Below, in pieces: positions 53,381 to 63,858 of a stretch of DNA of 64,000 nt. Source of the stretch: Dromiciops gliroides. Taxonomy: Eukaryota; Chordata; Mammalia; Microbiotheria; Microbiotheriidae. The DNA lies in contig NC_057867.1 in NCBI RefSeq assembly GCF_019393635.1, positions 372,121 to 436,120 of the forward strand, written 5' to 3'. Numbering within the stretch: the stretch's first letter is position 1; each line of letters begins with the position of its first letter. A program made the position numbers and the translations under genes. The notes under the pieces were generated by a model that worked only from the letters and a program-made list of their open reading frames with translations, made no database searches and was not told the DNA's origin.

Positions 53381-54194
53381 GAAAATGAAAGGTACCAATA
53401 AAGCAAACCCACAGCCAATGGCCATACTCAAGTGGTGACTGTAATACTCACCAGGTAGATTGTTCAGGTCTAAGTGGGTGTCCACAGGAACACAGTAGCA
53501 GTTAACAAATGAACCACAGGGTGGCACTCTTACTCCAATAATTGCAGGTCACGTGGGCCCAAAGTGTGAGTCAGTCCTTTTTTCTCCAGCTTCTGTGACT
53601 CACAGCTCTGAACAATACTACCCAGTGTGCTTTCAGAGGCAGTTGAGGGGAGTCAGAATAACCCTTGCCTGCCATCTCTGCCACTTCCCAGCTCCCTCTC
53701 CGCCTTTTCTGTCCATTCCAAATCCTGGTGATTGCTGTAACTCACCCTTAGCCTGCCACGTTCCTCTCTTCATAGGACAAGACTTCGCACTGATGCTCTC
53801 CCTAACCCTAAACCTGCTTCACCAATTTCTCAGCCTCCTATACTCCCATAATCTGCCATTCCCAGCAAAAGCCCCAGAGAGTGCTGGGGAAAGGCTAGAG
53901 GGAGAAAATGTGAGAAATGAAGACATTTCCCAACTTAGCATTGCACCTCTCCCTATTCTTCACTCTGAAAATGAGACCTTCTCCAAGACCTCCATCCCTC
54001 AGCACACTCTCTGAGGTCATTACCCCCCCCACACACACACACACACAACCCCAATCCCCCACCCCAACCCCTCTGACTTCGCTCTCCTTCCTCTCCAATC
54101 TCAGCTTCATAGTTAACCATTTCAACTCTACTTTGTCATTTGCTTTTGAATCCTTTGTCCCCTTGCACTATCACACTATCATCAACCTCTTCTC

Positions 54195-54343
54195 TCTCTC
54201 TCTCTCTCTCTGAGGCAATTGGGGTTAAGTGACTTGCCCAGGGTCACACAACTAGTAAGTGTCATGTGTCTGAGGCTGGATTTGAACTCAGGTCCTCCTG
54301 AATCCAGGGCCAATGCTCTATCCATTGCGCCAACTAGTTGCCC
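54195..54343 (-). mobile_element. SINE (WSINE1-like), minus, with TC tail
   Basis: Flanked by CAACCTCTTCTC. The expected T tail is a (TC)n run. Confidence 0.93.
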
Positions 54344-54709
54344 CAACCTCTTCTCCAGTAAAAATTCCCACCCTCCTGCCTTCCAACTCATAAGATGTTG
54401 AATGAAACTGGAGAAAGTCTCCCAACCCAGTCTTCTGCCTAGGGCTATGACTAATTCCCTGGTAATTCCAGTGTGCTCCTAACCCTCCCTAATTAATTCC
54501 CTATTTCACTTTCCTGGGGACTTCTTCCTCAAGCCTCCCACATCTGCCCCTCCCCTTTACAACTCAGCCAGAGACCTTGACTATTTTCCTGAGGAAAACT
54601 GAGGCCATTAGAAGGGAGCTCCCTCTTCTCCCTTTCTCTTTATATACATTTCAATCTCATCATCTCTTCTTATCCTATCTCTCAATATCCTTCTCTTCTC
54701 TCCTGTCTT

Positions 54710-54842
54710 CTGTCTCCCTTTCTCTCTGTCTCTCTGTCTCTCTGACTCTCTGTCTCTGTCTCTCTGTCTCTGTCTGTCTCTGTCTCCCTGTCTCTGTCTC
54801 TGTCTCTCTCTGTCTCTGTCTCTCTGTCTCTCTCTTTCTCAT
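54710..54842 (+). repeat. (TCTCTG)n microsatellite
   Basis: Pyrimidine-rich run within the L2 relic. Confidence 0.95.
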
Positions 54843-55185
54843 CTTCAATTTTTCCCTATCAAATAGTTTCTTCACTACTGCCCACAAACAAACATGTCCA
54901 AGTCTCTCCTGGTTCTCCTCTTACCTCTCTGACCATTCCAAGTTTCACTTCATCCCACTAAGTATGAATGTACTCCAAGGCTCTCTCCTGGACCTTGTTC
55001 CCTCGGTAACTTCCTCACCTCCCAATGGTTTAACTGTCAGTTCTATATAACCAGTCTCCACATCACTGACTATTTAATATTTCAAACTGTATGTCCCAGA
55101 ATCATCTCCATCTCAACATATGCAAAACTAAATTTATGATCCCCCCCCCAAACTTTAATTCGCTCTGTCAATGTCCATTATTTCT

Positions 55186-55346
55186 TTTTCTTTTTCTTTT
55201 TTTTTTTTCGGTGAGGCAATTGGGGTTAAGTGACTTGCCCAGGGTCACACAGCTAGTAAGTGTCAAGTTTCTGAGGCCGGATTTGAACTCAGGTCCTCCT
55301 GACTCCAGGGCCGGTGCTCTATCCACTGCACCACCTAGCTGCCCTT
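55186..55346 (-). mobile_element. SINE (WSINE1-like), minus
   Basis: Perfect 15-bp ATGTCCATTATTTCT on both sides. Confidence 0.97.
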
Positions 55347-55649
55347 ATGTCCATTATTTCTGTCAAATGCATCACCATCCTTCCAATGTCTCAGGTTCAT
55401 AATCTCAGCATTATCCTGGATTCCTCATTTTCCCTCACCCCACAGAGCCAATCAGTTGCCAGTTCTTGCCCTTTCCACCTTCCGAACATCTCCCACATCT
55501 GACCCCTTCTCTCTCCTCACCCAGCTCCCACCTAAGTTCAGGCCTTCATCACCTCTCCACTAGATTATTGCAACAGCTTCCTCATTGGGCTTCCTGTCTC
55601 AAGTTTCTCCCCAAGTCAGTCCAGCCAGCTGAAAAAGTGATCTTGCTTA

Positions 55650-55808
55650 GGGGGCAGCTAGATGGCTCAGTGGTTAAAGCGCTGGCCCTGGATTCAGGAG
55701 TTCAAATCCAGCCTCAGACACTTGACACTTACTAGCTGTGTGACCCTGGGCAAGTCACTTAACTCCCGTTGCCCCGCAAAAAACAAAAACAAAAACAAAA
55801 AAAACAAC
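55650..55808 (+). mobile_element. SINE (WSINE1-like), plus
   Basis: Perfect 18-bp AAAAAGTGATCTTGCTTA on both sides. About 7 nt are missing between CAGGAG and TTCAAATCC. Confidence 0.97.
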
Positions 55809-56017
55809 AAAAAGTGATCTTGCTTAAATGTAGACATGACCTCCCCATGGCCTCTAGATTCGAATATAAACTGTACTGTTGGCTTCCCTGGGCTCCCTCA
55901 AAACTCAGATGAAGTCGCACCTTCTTCAAGAGTCCTTTGCTATGCACCCCCTCCCACTCCTCAGCTACTGCCTTGCCTCTGACATTACCTGCCATCTACT
56001 CTGCGTATCTCATCTCG

Positions 56018-56042
56018 TGTGTGTGTGTGTGTGTGTGTGTGA
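56018..56042 (+). repeat. (GT)n microsatellite
   Basis: About 12 GT units. Confidence 0.9.
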
Positions 56043-56066
56043 TCATATTTATAAAGCATTGAGTTT

Positions 56067-56227
56067 TTTAGTTTTTTAGTTGTTTTTTTTAGTGAGGCAA
56101 TTGGGATTAAGTGACTTGCCTAGGGTCACACAGCTAGTAAGTGTTAAGTGTTTGAAGCTGGATTTGAACTCAGGTCCTCCTGAATCCAGGGCCAGTGCTC
56201 TATCCACTGCGCCACCTAGCTGCCCCG
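56067..56227 (-). mobile_element. SINE (WSINE1-like), minus
   Basis: Perfect 15-bp TAAAGCATTGAGTTT on both sides. Confidence 0.97.
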
Positions 56228-56559
56228 TAAAGCATTGAGTTTAACCCAGTAGGCCCTTTAGTTGTTCAGTTGACTCTTAGTGCCTCCATTGGGGGTTTTC
56301 TTGGCAAAGACACTGGCACATAGTAGGAGTTTAATAACTGCTCATTCCTTCCCCCCTCCCTTGCTTGACTCTACATGTTTGTAACAGTTTTCTCAAGGGG
56401 GGAGGGGGAGAGGAGGGAGGGAGAGAATAAGAACAACCAGGACAACAAAAGAATGAGAACTCTTTAAGGGAGAGGGCGGGGCAGTGATATCGCCAGACCT
56501 TAGCACCTTATCTAGCACTTAGTAAATGCTTAAAGATAAAAGCTTGTTGGCTGACCACA

Positions 56560-56720
56560 CCTTAGCCCCAACCAGGCTCCTTTCCAGGCTCCTTGGACAT
56601 CACTCTTCAGTCCAGCCAAACCTGCTTCCTCTCTGTTCTTCACATCCATCTCTCATCTCTATGCCTTTGTATCAGCTGTTTCACTTCACCCTCATTGCCC
56701 TGCAAAAAAAAAAAAAAGAT
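56560..56720 (+). mobile_element. L2-like fragment ending in a SINE-like tail
   Basis: CATCTCTATGCCTTTGTATC is L2-like. The end (CTTCACCCTCATTGCCCTGC plus 15 A) is the last ~25 nt of a WSINE1-like copy, apparently an extreme 5' truncation. Confidence 0.6.
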
Positions 56721-56839
56721 GTAGCTCAGCATCATTTTCTACGTGAACAGACTTTCCTGCCCCCCAACTGCTAGTTCATGCCCCTCCTCAGACTGCCTTA
56801 TATTGAACTGCTTTGTATTTATTCTCGATAGTCATTTTT

Positions 56840-56846
56840 TTTTGTG

Positions 56847-56903
<57 letters not shown>

Positions 56904-57030
56904 GCAATTGGGGTTAAGTGACTTGCCCAGGGTCACACAGCTAGTGTCAAGTGTCTGAGGCCGGATTTGAACTCAGGTACTCCTGAATCCAGGGCCAGTG
57001 CTCTATCCACTGTGCCACCTAGTTGCCCCT
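56840..57030 (-). mobile_element. SINE (WSINE1-like), minus, with GT/GA tail
   Basis: Flanked by GATAGTCATTTTT. Between the left flank and the core is a ~55-bp (GT)n(GA)n microsatellite, evidently grown from the tail. A few bases of core are missing (CTAGTGTCAAG). Confidence 0.94.
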
Positions 57031-57044
57031 TGATAGTCATTTTT

Positions 57045-57745
57045 ACATGCCAAGGAGAACCTGGATAATAAAATAAGACTTATCCTGCATGGGTGGGTGG
57101 CTAAGCCCAGATAACATGTGCAAGGAACCTTATACTTCAGGCTCTTGTCTGGATGACCAGGGGTCATCTGTTTCTGATTCTACTACCTATGAAACTCTTT
57201 ACTAGCAAGTCCAACTACTTCTCATAGTGCCCATCTTTGTGTTCTTCAAACAGGGCATAAAGGTTCCACTGAGAGCTGTGACATATGCACAAGTCAAGGT
57301 TTCCAACCCAAGCTCCCTTCCAGAGATCAGAAGTCCCTGCTTCTCTAAACTGAAAAAATGGTCACTAGGGGCTGCTCCATTTGGACACATCTGAGCTTCC
57401 GACCTTGTTCTAACATAGAGAGCCCTGTATCCACGTATCCACTACCACATGGGTAGGAAGAGCCTCCCTTGATTGGCTGCCTGTGTCTTTCTAAGGGTGA
57501 GGCTGAGGGGTGCCCTCTCTTTTCTGCCATCTTTTCTTTTCTCCTGAGCTCTTTCTGGCCACTCCTATTTGTGCCCAGAGTAGATGCCCTCTGCAGAGAC
57601 TGAGGAGGGAGAGGGGGAGGGGGGTTATGCCTCCTATATTTTGAGCTTTGCATTTTTGTCATTATACCTTTCGAAGTAAACATTTCTGTGTAAAAAGATT
57701 CCATTATTCCATCAAAATATTATTATATTTGTGCAACACACCAAT
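57045..57745. other. Intergenic, nothing recognised
   Basis: Unique-looking. The frames at 57202-57704 have no recognisable motif. Confidence 0.4.
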
Positions 57746-57747
57746 GG

Positions 57748-59090
57748 GATCAAGGAATATTGTTGTTATTGTTGCTCAGTCGTTCAGTTGTGTCCAACTC
57801 TTTGTGACTCCATGGACCACAACACACCAGGCCTTTCAATCCTCCCCTGTCTCCCGAAGTCTGCCCAAGCTCATGTTCATTGCTTGCATGACACTCTCCA
57901 TCCATCTCATGCTCTGCTGGCCCCTTCTCCTTTTGCCTTCACTTCCCCAACATCAGGGTCTCTTCCAATGAGTCCCATCTTCTCATTCTGTGGCCAAAGG
58001 ATTTCAGCTTCTGCTGCAGTACTTGTCCTTCCAGTGAAGAGCCTGGATTCATTTCTTGAAGTATTGACTGATTTCATCTCCTTGCTGTCCAAGGGTCTCT
58101 CAGAAGTCTTCTCCAGCACCACAATTCAAGAGCACAGATTCTGCAGCACTTAGCTTTCCTTAAAGTCCAACTCTCACAGCCATTCATCTCTACTGGAAAA
58201 ACCATAGCTTTGACCAAGTGGACCTTTGTTGGCAAGATGATGTCTCTGCCTTTTCATCTGTTGCAGTGCAGATTTGCCATAGCTTTCCTCCCAAAGTGCA
58301 AGTGTCTTTTAATTCATTCCTGCAGTCACTGTCTACAGTGATCTTTGAGCCCAAGAATATAAAATCCGGCGCTTCCATTTCTTCCTCCCTTTATTTGCCA
58401 GAAAGTGATGGTTCCAGTTGCCAAGATCTTAGGGATTTTTTTGCTGTTAAGCCTCAAGCCAGTTTTTACACTCTCCTCTTTCACCCTTATCAAGAGACCT
58501 CCTCATTCTTTTTCACTTTCTGCCAGCAGAGTGGTATCATCTGCATATCTGAGATCATTGATATTTCTCCCCTAAGGACTTTAATTCCAGCTTTTGATCC
58601 ATCCAACCCGGCATTTCCCATGATGTACTCTGCATGTAAATAAATAAAGTGACAATGCACAGCACCTGCATACTCTTTTTCCAATCTTAAACCAATCAGT
58701 TGTTCCACATTTGATTCTAACTATTGCTTCTTGACCCATCAACAGGTTCCTCAGGAGACAAGATGATCCAGTCCTCCCATCTCTTTGAGGACTTGCCACA
58801 TTTTCTTGTACTCCACATAGTCAAAGGCTTTAGTGTAGTCAATGAAGCAGAAGTCGATGTTTTGCTGGAACTCCATTTGCTTTGTCCATACTGTAGCAAA
58901 TGCTGGCCATTTGTCTCTAGTTCCTCTGCTCTTCTGGGAATTCTTGGTTCACATAATCGCAGTGGAATCAAGGTATGGGCCTGTCCTGTTCGAGGCCCAG
59001 TGAACAAGAGCCTTCAGAGTATAGAGTATAGCCTCATTGAGAGGAGTCACTTAGTCATTTCCAAGATTTCTAAAAATTCTTCCATCCCTT
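57748..59090 (-). mobile_element. BovB-like RTE-clade LINE, 3' half
   Basis: The minus strand encodes FCFIDYTKAFDYVEYKKMW, LKEMGGLDHL, HAEYIMGNAGLDGSKAGIK and DFIFLGSKITVDSDC, in the order of the BovB/RTE reverse transcriptase and its C-terminal region. The 3' end, at the low-coordinate side, is AGTTGGACACAACTGAACG followed by a CAACAATAACAAC tail. The frame is broken in several places, including loss of the YADD catalytic motif (SDMQM in its place), so the copy is dead. The right limit is approximate. Confidence 0.9.
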
Positions 59091-59099
59091 TCCTAGTCA

Positions 59100-60560
59100 A
59101 AGCTTGAATAATAATCACATCTTCCTTTCCTGTTAATCCTCCTTGGACCCACTGGGTGCAGGCACACACTGGGCAGTTCACTCAGGGCCATTCTGAAGAC
59201 CTGACCTGCTTTATATAACCTGCCTTTCCTGTCACTTCTGGTATCGCTCCTCCCCTTTGCTTTGCAATCCCGCCTCTCTCTCTTCTTCACATTTAATACT
59301 CCATCTCCAGCTCTCCATGCCAAGGTAACCTTGACCCAGGGCTCCAAAGGAATTGGGGGACTTGGAGCCCTCTCTGGCATAAACCCAGACACTGCAACAC
59401 CCAAACCTCACAGTCTTCTTTAATTCCAGCCAACAAGAGTCCCTTGGCTGTGTGATGCGGTTCTTACATGGAATTGGCCATCTGGTCCAAGCCTATAGCA
59501 ATCAGTTGTGAAGTTTCCTTTCTGTAAGCTTGGCTCCCTCTTCTCAGACCTGAAATGGGAGGCCTTAGCCTAAACGATCTCTCAGAGACTATCCTCCTAG
59601 GGAGGGGGAGGGGGAAGGGGGGAGGAGGGGGGAAGGAGAGGAGGAGGGGGAGGGGAAGGAGGAGGGGGAGAGGGCAGGGGGAGGGCCCTCTTTTTTCTGG
59701 CATCCCTTCTGGCATCCCTTGGCCAAGGTTTACAGCAGCCCAGAGAGAACAGTGGGAAGAAGATGGGCCTGGAAGCCGAGGACCCAGGTGCAGAAACACT
59801 TCCTTCCAAGCTTTGCGTTGAATTCCCTCATCACTGCCCCATATCTGGTTCTGACCATCAGGCCTCCTTAATCAATCAGAGGAGTCAGAACCGGCTTACT
59901 CTGTGGTTTACGCTGGCTGACAGGAAGGGTGTTGGGCCTGCAGCCCCACTCGAGGTGGGTGCACAGCTAATTTCCTCAATCACCTCAAGTCTTCCTTCCA
60001 AGCTGCTTCCCACGACCAAGCGAGGGCAGCCACTGGGCATAGCTGGAAATGGTACGCGCCAGCCCTCAACTTCTCTTCATCTGATCAGTTCTTCCTTAAG
60101 TCACCTTCTGTAAACAACAGGACTGCACCCTCGTGAGAGAAGTGACTTGGCTCTAGCTTTTCAATGTCATCCACACCAGGAGACACATTGCTCAGCCTAC
60201 CCCTTACTCATTTGGAGCCATTCTCTAACAGCAGAATGAACCCCAAAGTCACCTGTAGCACTTTCTCTGTACTAAAGGGTGTCAAATGCTAGACATTTGA
60301 AAAACCTTCTTGAAAAAGCCTCCTGGGTGCTGGACTGGGAAGGCTGGCTGAGTCAATGCACAGACTAATGAAGCACTGACCACTTTCAAAAACAGGAAAC
60401 TGAAAGGTGAGTGTGGTCAAAGAAGGAATGGGACTGATGGGAAGGCAAAATGGCAGTCCTCGCCTCGAATCTTGCCAAGACACCAGTCCAGGTGTGTATG
60501 CTAGGGTTTGGAACTGCCACATGGGCTCTGAAAGCCATCTACCATATCCTTTAGTATCTT
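59100..60560. other. Intergenic; G-rich tract, no gene
   Basis: 59598-59692 is a purine tract of GGGGAGGAGG words with strong G-quadruplex potential. TCTGGCATCCCT is tandemly repeated at 59697-59720. The remainder is unassigned unique-looking sequence. Confidence 0.5.
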
Positions 60561-60563
60561 TTC

Positions 60564-60704
60564 TTTTTTCAGGGCAATGAGGGTTAAGTGACTTGCCCAG
60601 GGTCACACAGCTAGTAAGTGCCAAGTGTCTGAGGCTGGATTTGAACTCAGGTCCTCCTGAATCCCAGGCTGGTGCTTTATCCACTGAGCCACCTAGCTGC
60701 CCCC
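60564..60704 (-). mobile_element. SINE (WSINE1-like), minus, first of a pair
   Basis: Reverse copy with a short T-rich tail, immediately followed by a second copy in the same orientation. Confidence 0.93.
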
Positions 60705-60720
60705 TTGAGTGTATGTTTTT

Positions 60721-60862
60721 TTTTTAAGTGGGGCAATGAGGGTTAAGTGACTTGCCCAGGGTCACACAGCTAGTAAGTGCCAAGTGTCTGAGGCCGGATT
60801 TGAACTCAGGTACTCCTGAATCCAGGGCCGGTGCTTTATCCACTGCGCCACCTAGCCGCCCC
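60721..60862 (-). mobile_element. SINE (WSINE1-like), minus, second of a pair
   Basis: Flanked by the perfect 13-bp AGTGTATGTTTTT, showing an independent insertion next to the first copy. Confidence 0.96.
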
Positions 60863-60879
60863 AAGTGTATGTTTTTAAC

Positions 60880-61640
60880 AGGACTCTTGTTTACCTTGCT
60901 TTCTTGAGGGGGAGAGATGGGAAGGGAGGGAGAAATGGCTTATCTTCATTTGAAACTTAAATAATATGTTTTTAAATGGGTTTTTGCCATTTTACTTCCT
61001 GAAATCTCCTTACCACAGCCTCAGTCTTCATCATCCCTATTCATTTCCCCCAACAAGGATTCCACCACCCTGTTGGGCTACTTCCTGTAGTCTTATTGCC
61101 ACCCTCTGTTTTTCAGCATCCTGTTATACATTGTCTTCCCCTATTAGACTGTGAGTTACTTGAAGGTGGACTGTCTGATTTGCTTTGATATGGATTCTTA
61201 GTTATGGGCAGCTTGTGGTCCGTTACAGTGCTTTGTAATTTTCTCAAAGCAATCCAACCTGTTCTCTTCCTCCTGGCCCATGTGTGTCATCTGTCCCAGA
61301 TGGACATACTATCACACATCATTTCAGATGCATGTTGAAGAGTGAGCAATGGACATTCTTCAGCCATTTGGTCTTTCTTGTGTGTATGGACAGACTGTTC
61401 TCTTATAGGTAAGTGGGCAGTGACTTTCACTTTTTTTCAAATAATTAACATTTTTATTTAAAGTTTTGAGTTCCAAATTCTATCCGTCCTTACCTCCCTC
61501 CTCTCCCCCATCCCTGAAGCAGTAAGCAATCAGATCTAGGTTATGCACGATGACTACCACTTTTCAAAATAAGAAATACAAACCACATAGAAAATGCTCT
61601 ATCTCTGATAGTAATACAAGAAACGTACATTAAAACAACT
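60880..61640. other. Intergenic; weak L2-like piece
   Basis: 61110-61190 has an L2-like 3' phrase (CCCCTATTAGACTGTGAG). The rest is unassigned. Confidence 0.45.
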
Positions 61641-61641
61641 C

Positions 61642-61804
61642 GGGGGGGGGGGGGGGCAGCTAAGTGGCGCAGTGGATAAAGCACCAGCCCTGGATTCAGG
61701 AAGACCTGAGTTCAAATCAGACACTTGACACTTACTAGCTGTGTGGCCCTGAACAAGTCACTTAACCCTCATTGCCCTGCAAAAAACAAAACAACAACAA
61801 CAAC
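61642..61804 (+). mobile_element. SINE (WSINE1-like), plus, with G15 start
   Basis: Flanked by AAAACAACTC. The usual four or five leading G are expanded to 15, and about 11 core nt are missing after CAAATC. Confidence 0.93.
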
Positions 61805-61814
61805 AAAACAACTC

Positions 61815-62240
61815 TGTGGCTTCATCCCACACCCAGAAAATTGATCGAGATCATAAAAGAGTCAATGATAGAGAGGCTGGGGGAAGTCAGGCACATGAAT
61901 ATATTGTAGGTAGAACTGCTTTCCATTCCAGAAAGTAGCATGGATTTATTCTTAAAAGGTGATTAAAATGTTCACAGCCTTCAGTTCAGATATTAGGGTT
62001 AAATACAGGTTAGAAGTCAAAGACAGAAAGGAAGGTCCCAGACCCACCAAAAAAATCATAGCAGCAATTTCTGTGGTACCAAAGTAACTGCCTATCAGAT
62101 GTTGGTTGAACAAACTGTAGCACATAAATATAATTGAATATCATTGTACCATGAAGCCATAAATATGGGAAATTTTGCACAACAAGGGAAGAATTGTATG
62201 AAATGATGGAGAGCCAGGTAAAAAGAATCAGGAAATATAT
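61815..62240. other. Intergenic, L1-like hints only
   Basis: AAACGTACATTAAAACAACTC (61622 onward) and TCATTGTACCATGAAGCC are reminiscent of L1 3' sequence but are too weak to call. Confidence 0.35.
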
Positions 62241-62446
62241 ATAGATTTGGATATTATAATGATTGGAGTGACGCCACCTGCTGGAGAGTGACTGTAGGAA
62301 AGCTCCACCATGAGGAGAAGGCATCTGAGGGCAGGTCCTTGGTGTTTGCTCGTGGGTGCTGTCTATCAAAGCTACCAGCCAATTAGTTTGGAGCTGTGTG
62401 TGCATGTGGTTGGGGAATGTTCCCAGTTTCACAGGAAGCGTTGGCT

Positions 62447-62453
<7 letters not shown>

Positions 62454-62477
<24 letters not shown>

Positions 62478-62613
62478 GTGAGGCAATGGGGGTTAAGTGA
62501 CTTGCCCAGGGTCACACAGCTAGTAAGTGTTAAGTGTCTGAGGCCGGATTTGAACTCAGGTACTCCTGACTCCAGGGCCGGTGCTCTATCCACTGCGCCA
62601 CCTAGCTGCCCCT
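62454..62613 (-). mobile_element. SINE (WSINE1-like), minus, inside the LTR-like relic
   Basis: Perfect 15-bp CGTTGGCTCCTTTTT on both sides; long pure T tail, so probably recent. Confidence 0.97.
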
Positions 62614-62720
62614 ACGTTGGCTCCTTTTTGTTCCTGACCTTGCCATGGCAGGTCAGATGCTGGGGTCTCTTAGAAATAGTTAGATTTTTACCTTTCTCTC
62701 TGATCCTAATGCTCTTTATT

Positions 62721-62880
62721 TTTTGTTTTTGTTTTTGTTTTTTGGTGGGGCAATGAGGATTTAGTGACTTGCCCAGGGTCACACAGCTAGTAAGTGTCAA
62801 GTGTCTGAAGCTGGATTTGAACTCAGGTCCTCCTGAGTCCAAGGCCAGTGCTTTATCCACTGCGCCACCTAGCTGCCCCC
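62721..62880 (-). mobile_element. SINE (WSINE1-like), minus, second inside the same relic
   Basis: Flanked by TAATGCTCTTTATT and TAATGCTCTTTAAT; tail with GTTTTT interruptions. Confidence 0.96.
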
Positions 62881-63010
62881 TAATGCTCTTTAATAAATAC
62901 TTAAACACTTAAATACTCTTGCTAAAGCTTATAATTTATTGGGGACCACTCATTAGATATTTTAGACAGACTAGCTAGATTTTTAGCTCCTTATAATATA
63001 GATTTGGATT

Positions 63011-63220
63011 TAGTTAGAACTAAGAAAATGTAAAGGAACTCCAAAGGGAATTAAAGTCAGAATGAACCAAATGACTAGTGTGGAATCCAGAGATTCTTCT
63101 GACTTCAGATTCTCAATGTGTCCAGGGTCATGGACAGACAGTTGCTTCTTTTCTGCAAAGGAGAGATATGAGGGGGTTGAGGGAAGAATATATAGGTGTA
63201 TAGAGTAGATACCTATATTC

Positions 63221-63280
<60 letters not shown>

Positions 63281-63470
63281 GTGCAGAGGATATGTAGAGG
63301 AAGGATATATAGGATATAGATATTTGCATACACATACATATAGATAGATATCATATACAAAAGACTTCCCACATGGGCACCTTGGCCCTTTTTCCTTCCC
63401 TGGTGTCCAGCAAGGATGATGAGCTGCTGTGGGCCTGGAAACCTCTCTTGCCTTGAGCTACTGGGAAGCT
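63011..63470. other. Intergenic with AT/AC microsatellite
   Basis: 63221-63280 is (AT)n(AC)n, followed by AT-rich GATATATAGG words. No gene. Confidence 0.6.
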
Positions 63471-63476
63471 ATTTCT

Positions 63477-63624
63477 TTTTTTTTTTTTGCAGGCAATTGG
63501 GGTTTAAGTGACTTGCCCGGGGTCACACAGCTAGTAAGTGTCAAGTTTCTGAGGCCGAATTTGAACTCAGGTACTCCTGAATCCAGGGCCGGTGCTTTAA
63601 CCACTGCACCATCTAGCTGCCCCT
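63477..63624 (-). mobile_element. SINE (WSINE1-like), minus
   Basis: Perfect 14-bp GGGAAGCTATTTCT on both sides. Confidence 0.97.
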
Positions 63625-63858
63625 GGGAAGCTATTTCTGAGAGGTAGAGCTACCGTTAGAGAACTAGTCTGCCCATTCTGGACTCCATGTGACTCACCAA
63701 AATGAAAGTATCTAATAACAAAAGCCACGTGGGTCCCCTAAAATGTCAAAGGGCCTAATATTGATCCTGGGAGAACCTTTGTGTGTAACATTTATCAGGT
63801 CAGATCCCCAAGAGTAAGTCTGCACCCTCTCCTAGTAGTTACAGCACCAATTCACATT

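Larger units (their letters stand above)
53640..56000 (+). mobile_element. L2 (CR1-clade LINE) relic, plus, broken by three insertions
   Basis: 54880-55140 and 55360-55635 read as L2 reverse transcriptase and 3' sequence: TCCATCTCAACATATGC, TTATCCTGGATTCCTC, GATTATTGCAACAGC and AAAGTGATCTTGCTTAAATG. Earlier parts (53640-54190, 54380-54700) are similar in style but more diverged. SINEs at 54195, 55186 and 55650 and a TCTG repeat at 54710-54840 interrupt it. Confidence 0.7.
62251..62999 (+). mobile_element. LTR-like relic with two nested SINEs
   Basis: Ends are ATATTATAA and TTATAATAT (9-bp inverted pair), and the 8-bp AGATTTGG flanks both sides (62243-62250 and 63000-63007). Inside: a CCAATTAG box, a GACCTTGCCATGGCAGGTC palindrome and a TTTAATAAATAC signal, then GCTAAAGCTTATAATTT shared with the LTR at 6690-7144. 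Removing the SINEs leaves about 430 bp, a solo-LTR size. Family uncertain. Confidence 0.6.

Noticed and set aside
62270-62290. CTCF-like GCCACCTGCTGGAGAG
   Set aside because: A key A/G position of the core is T, and it lies in an LTR-like relic; too weak to list.
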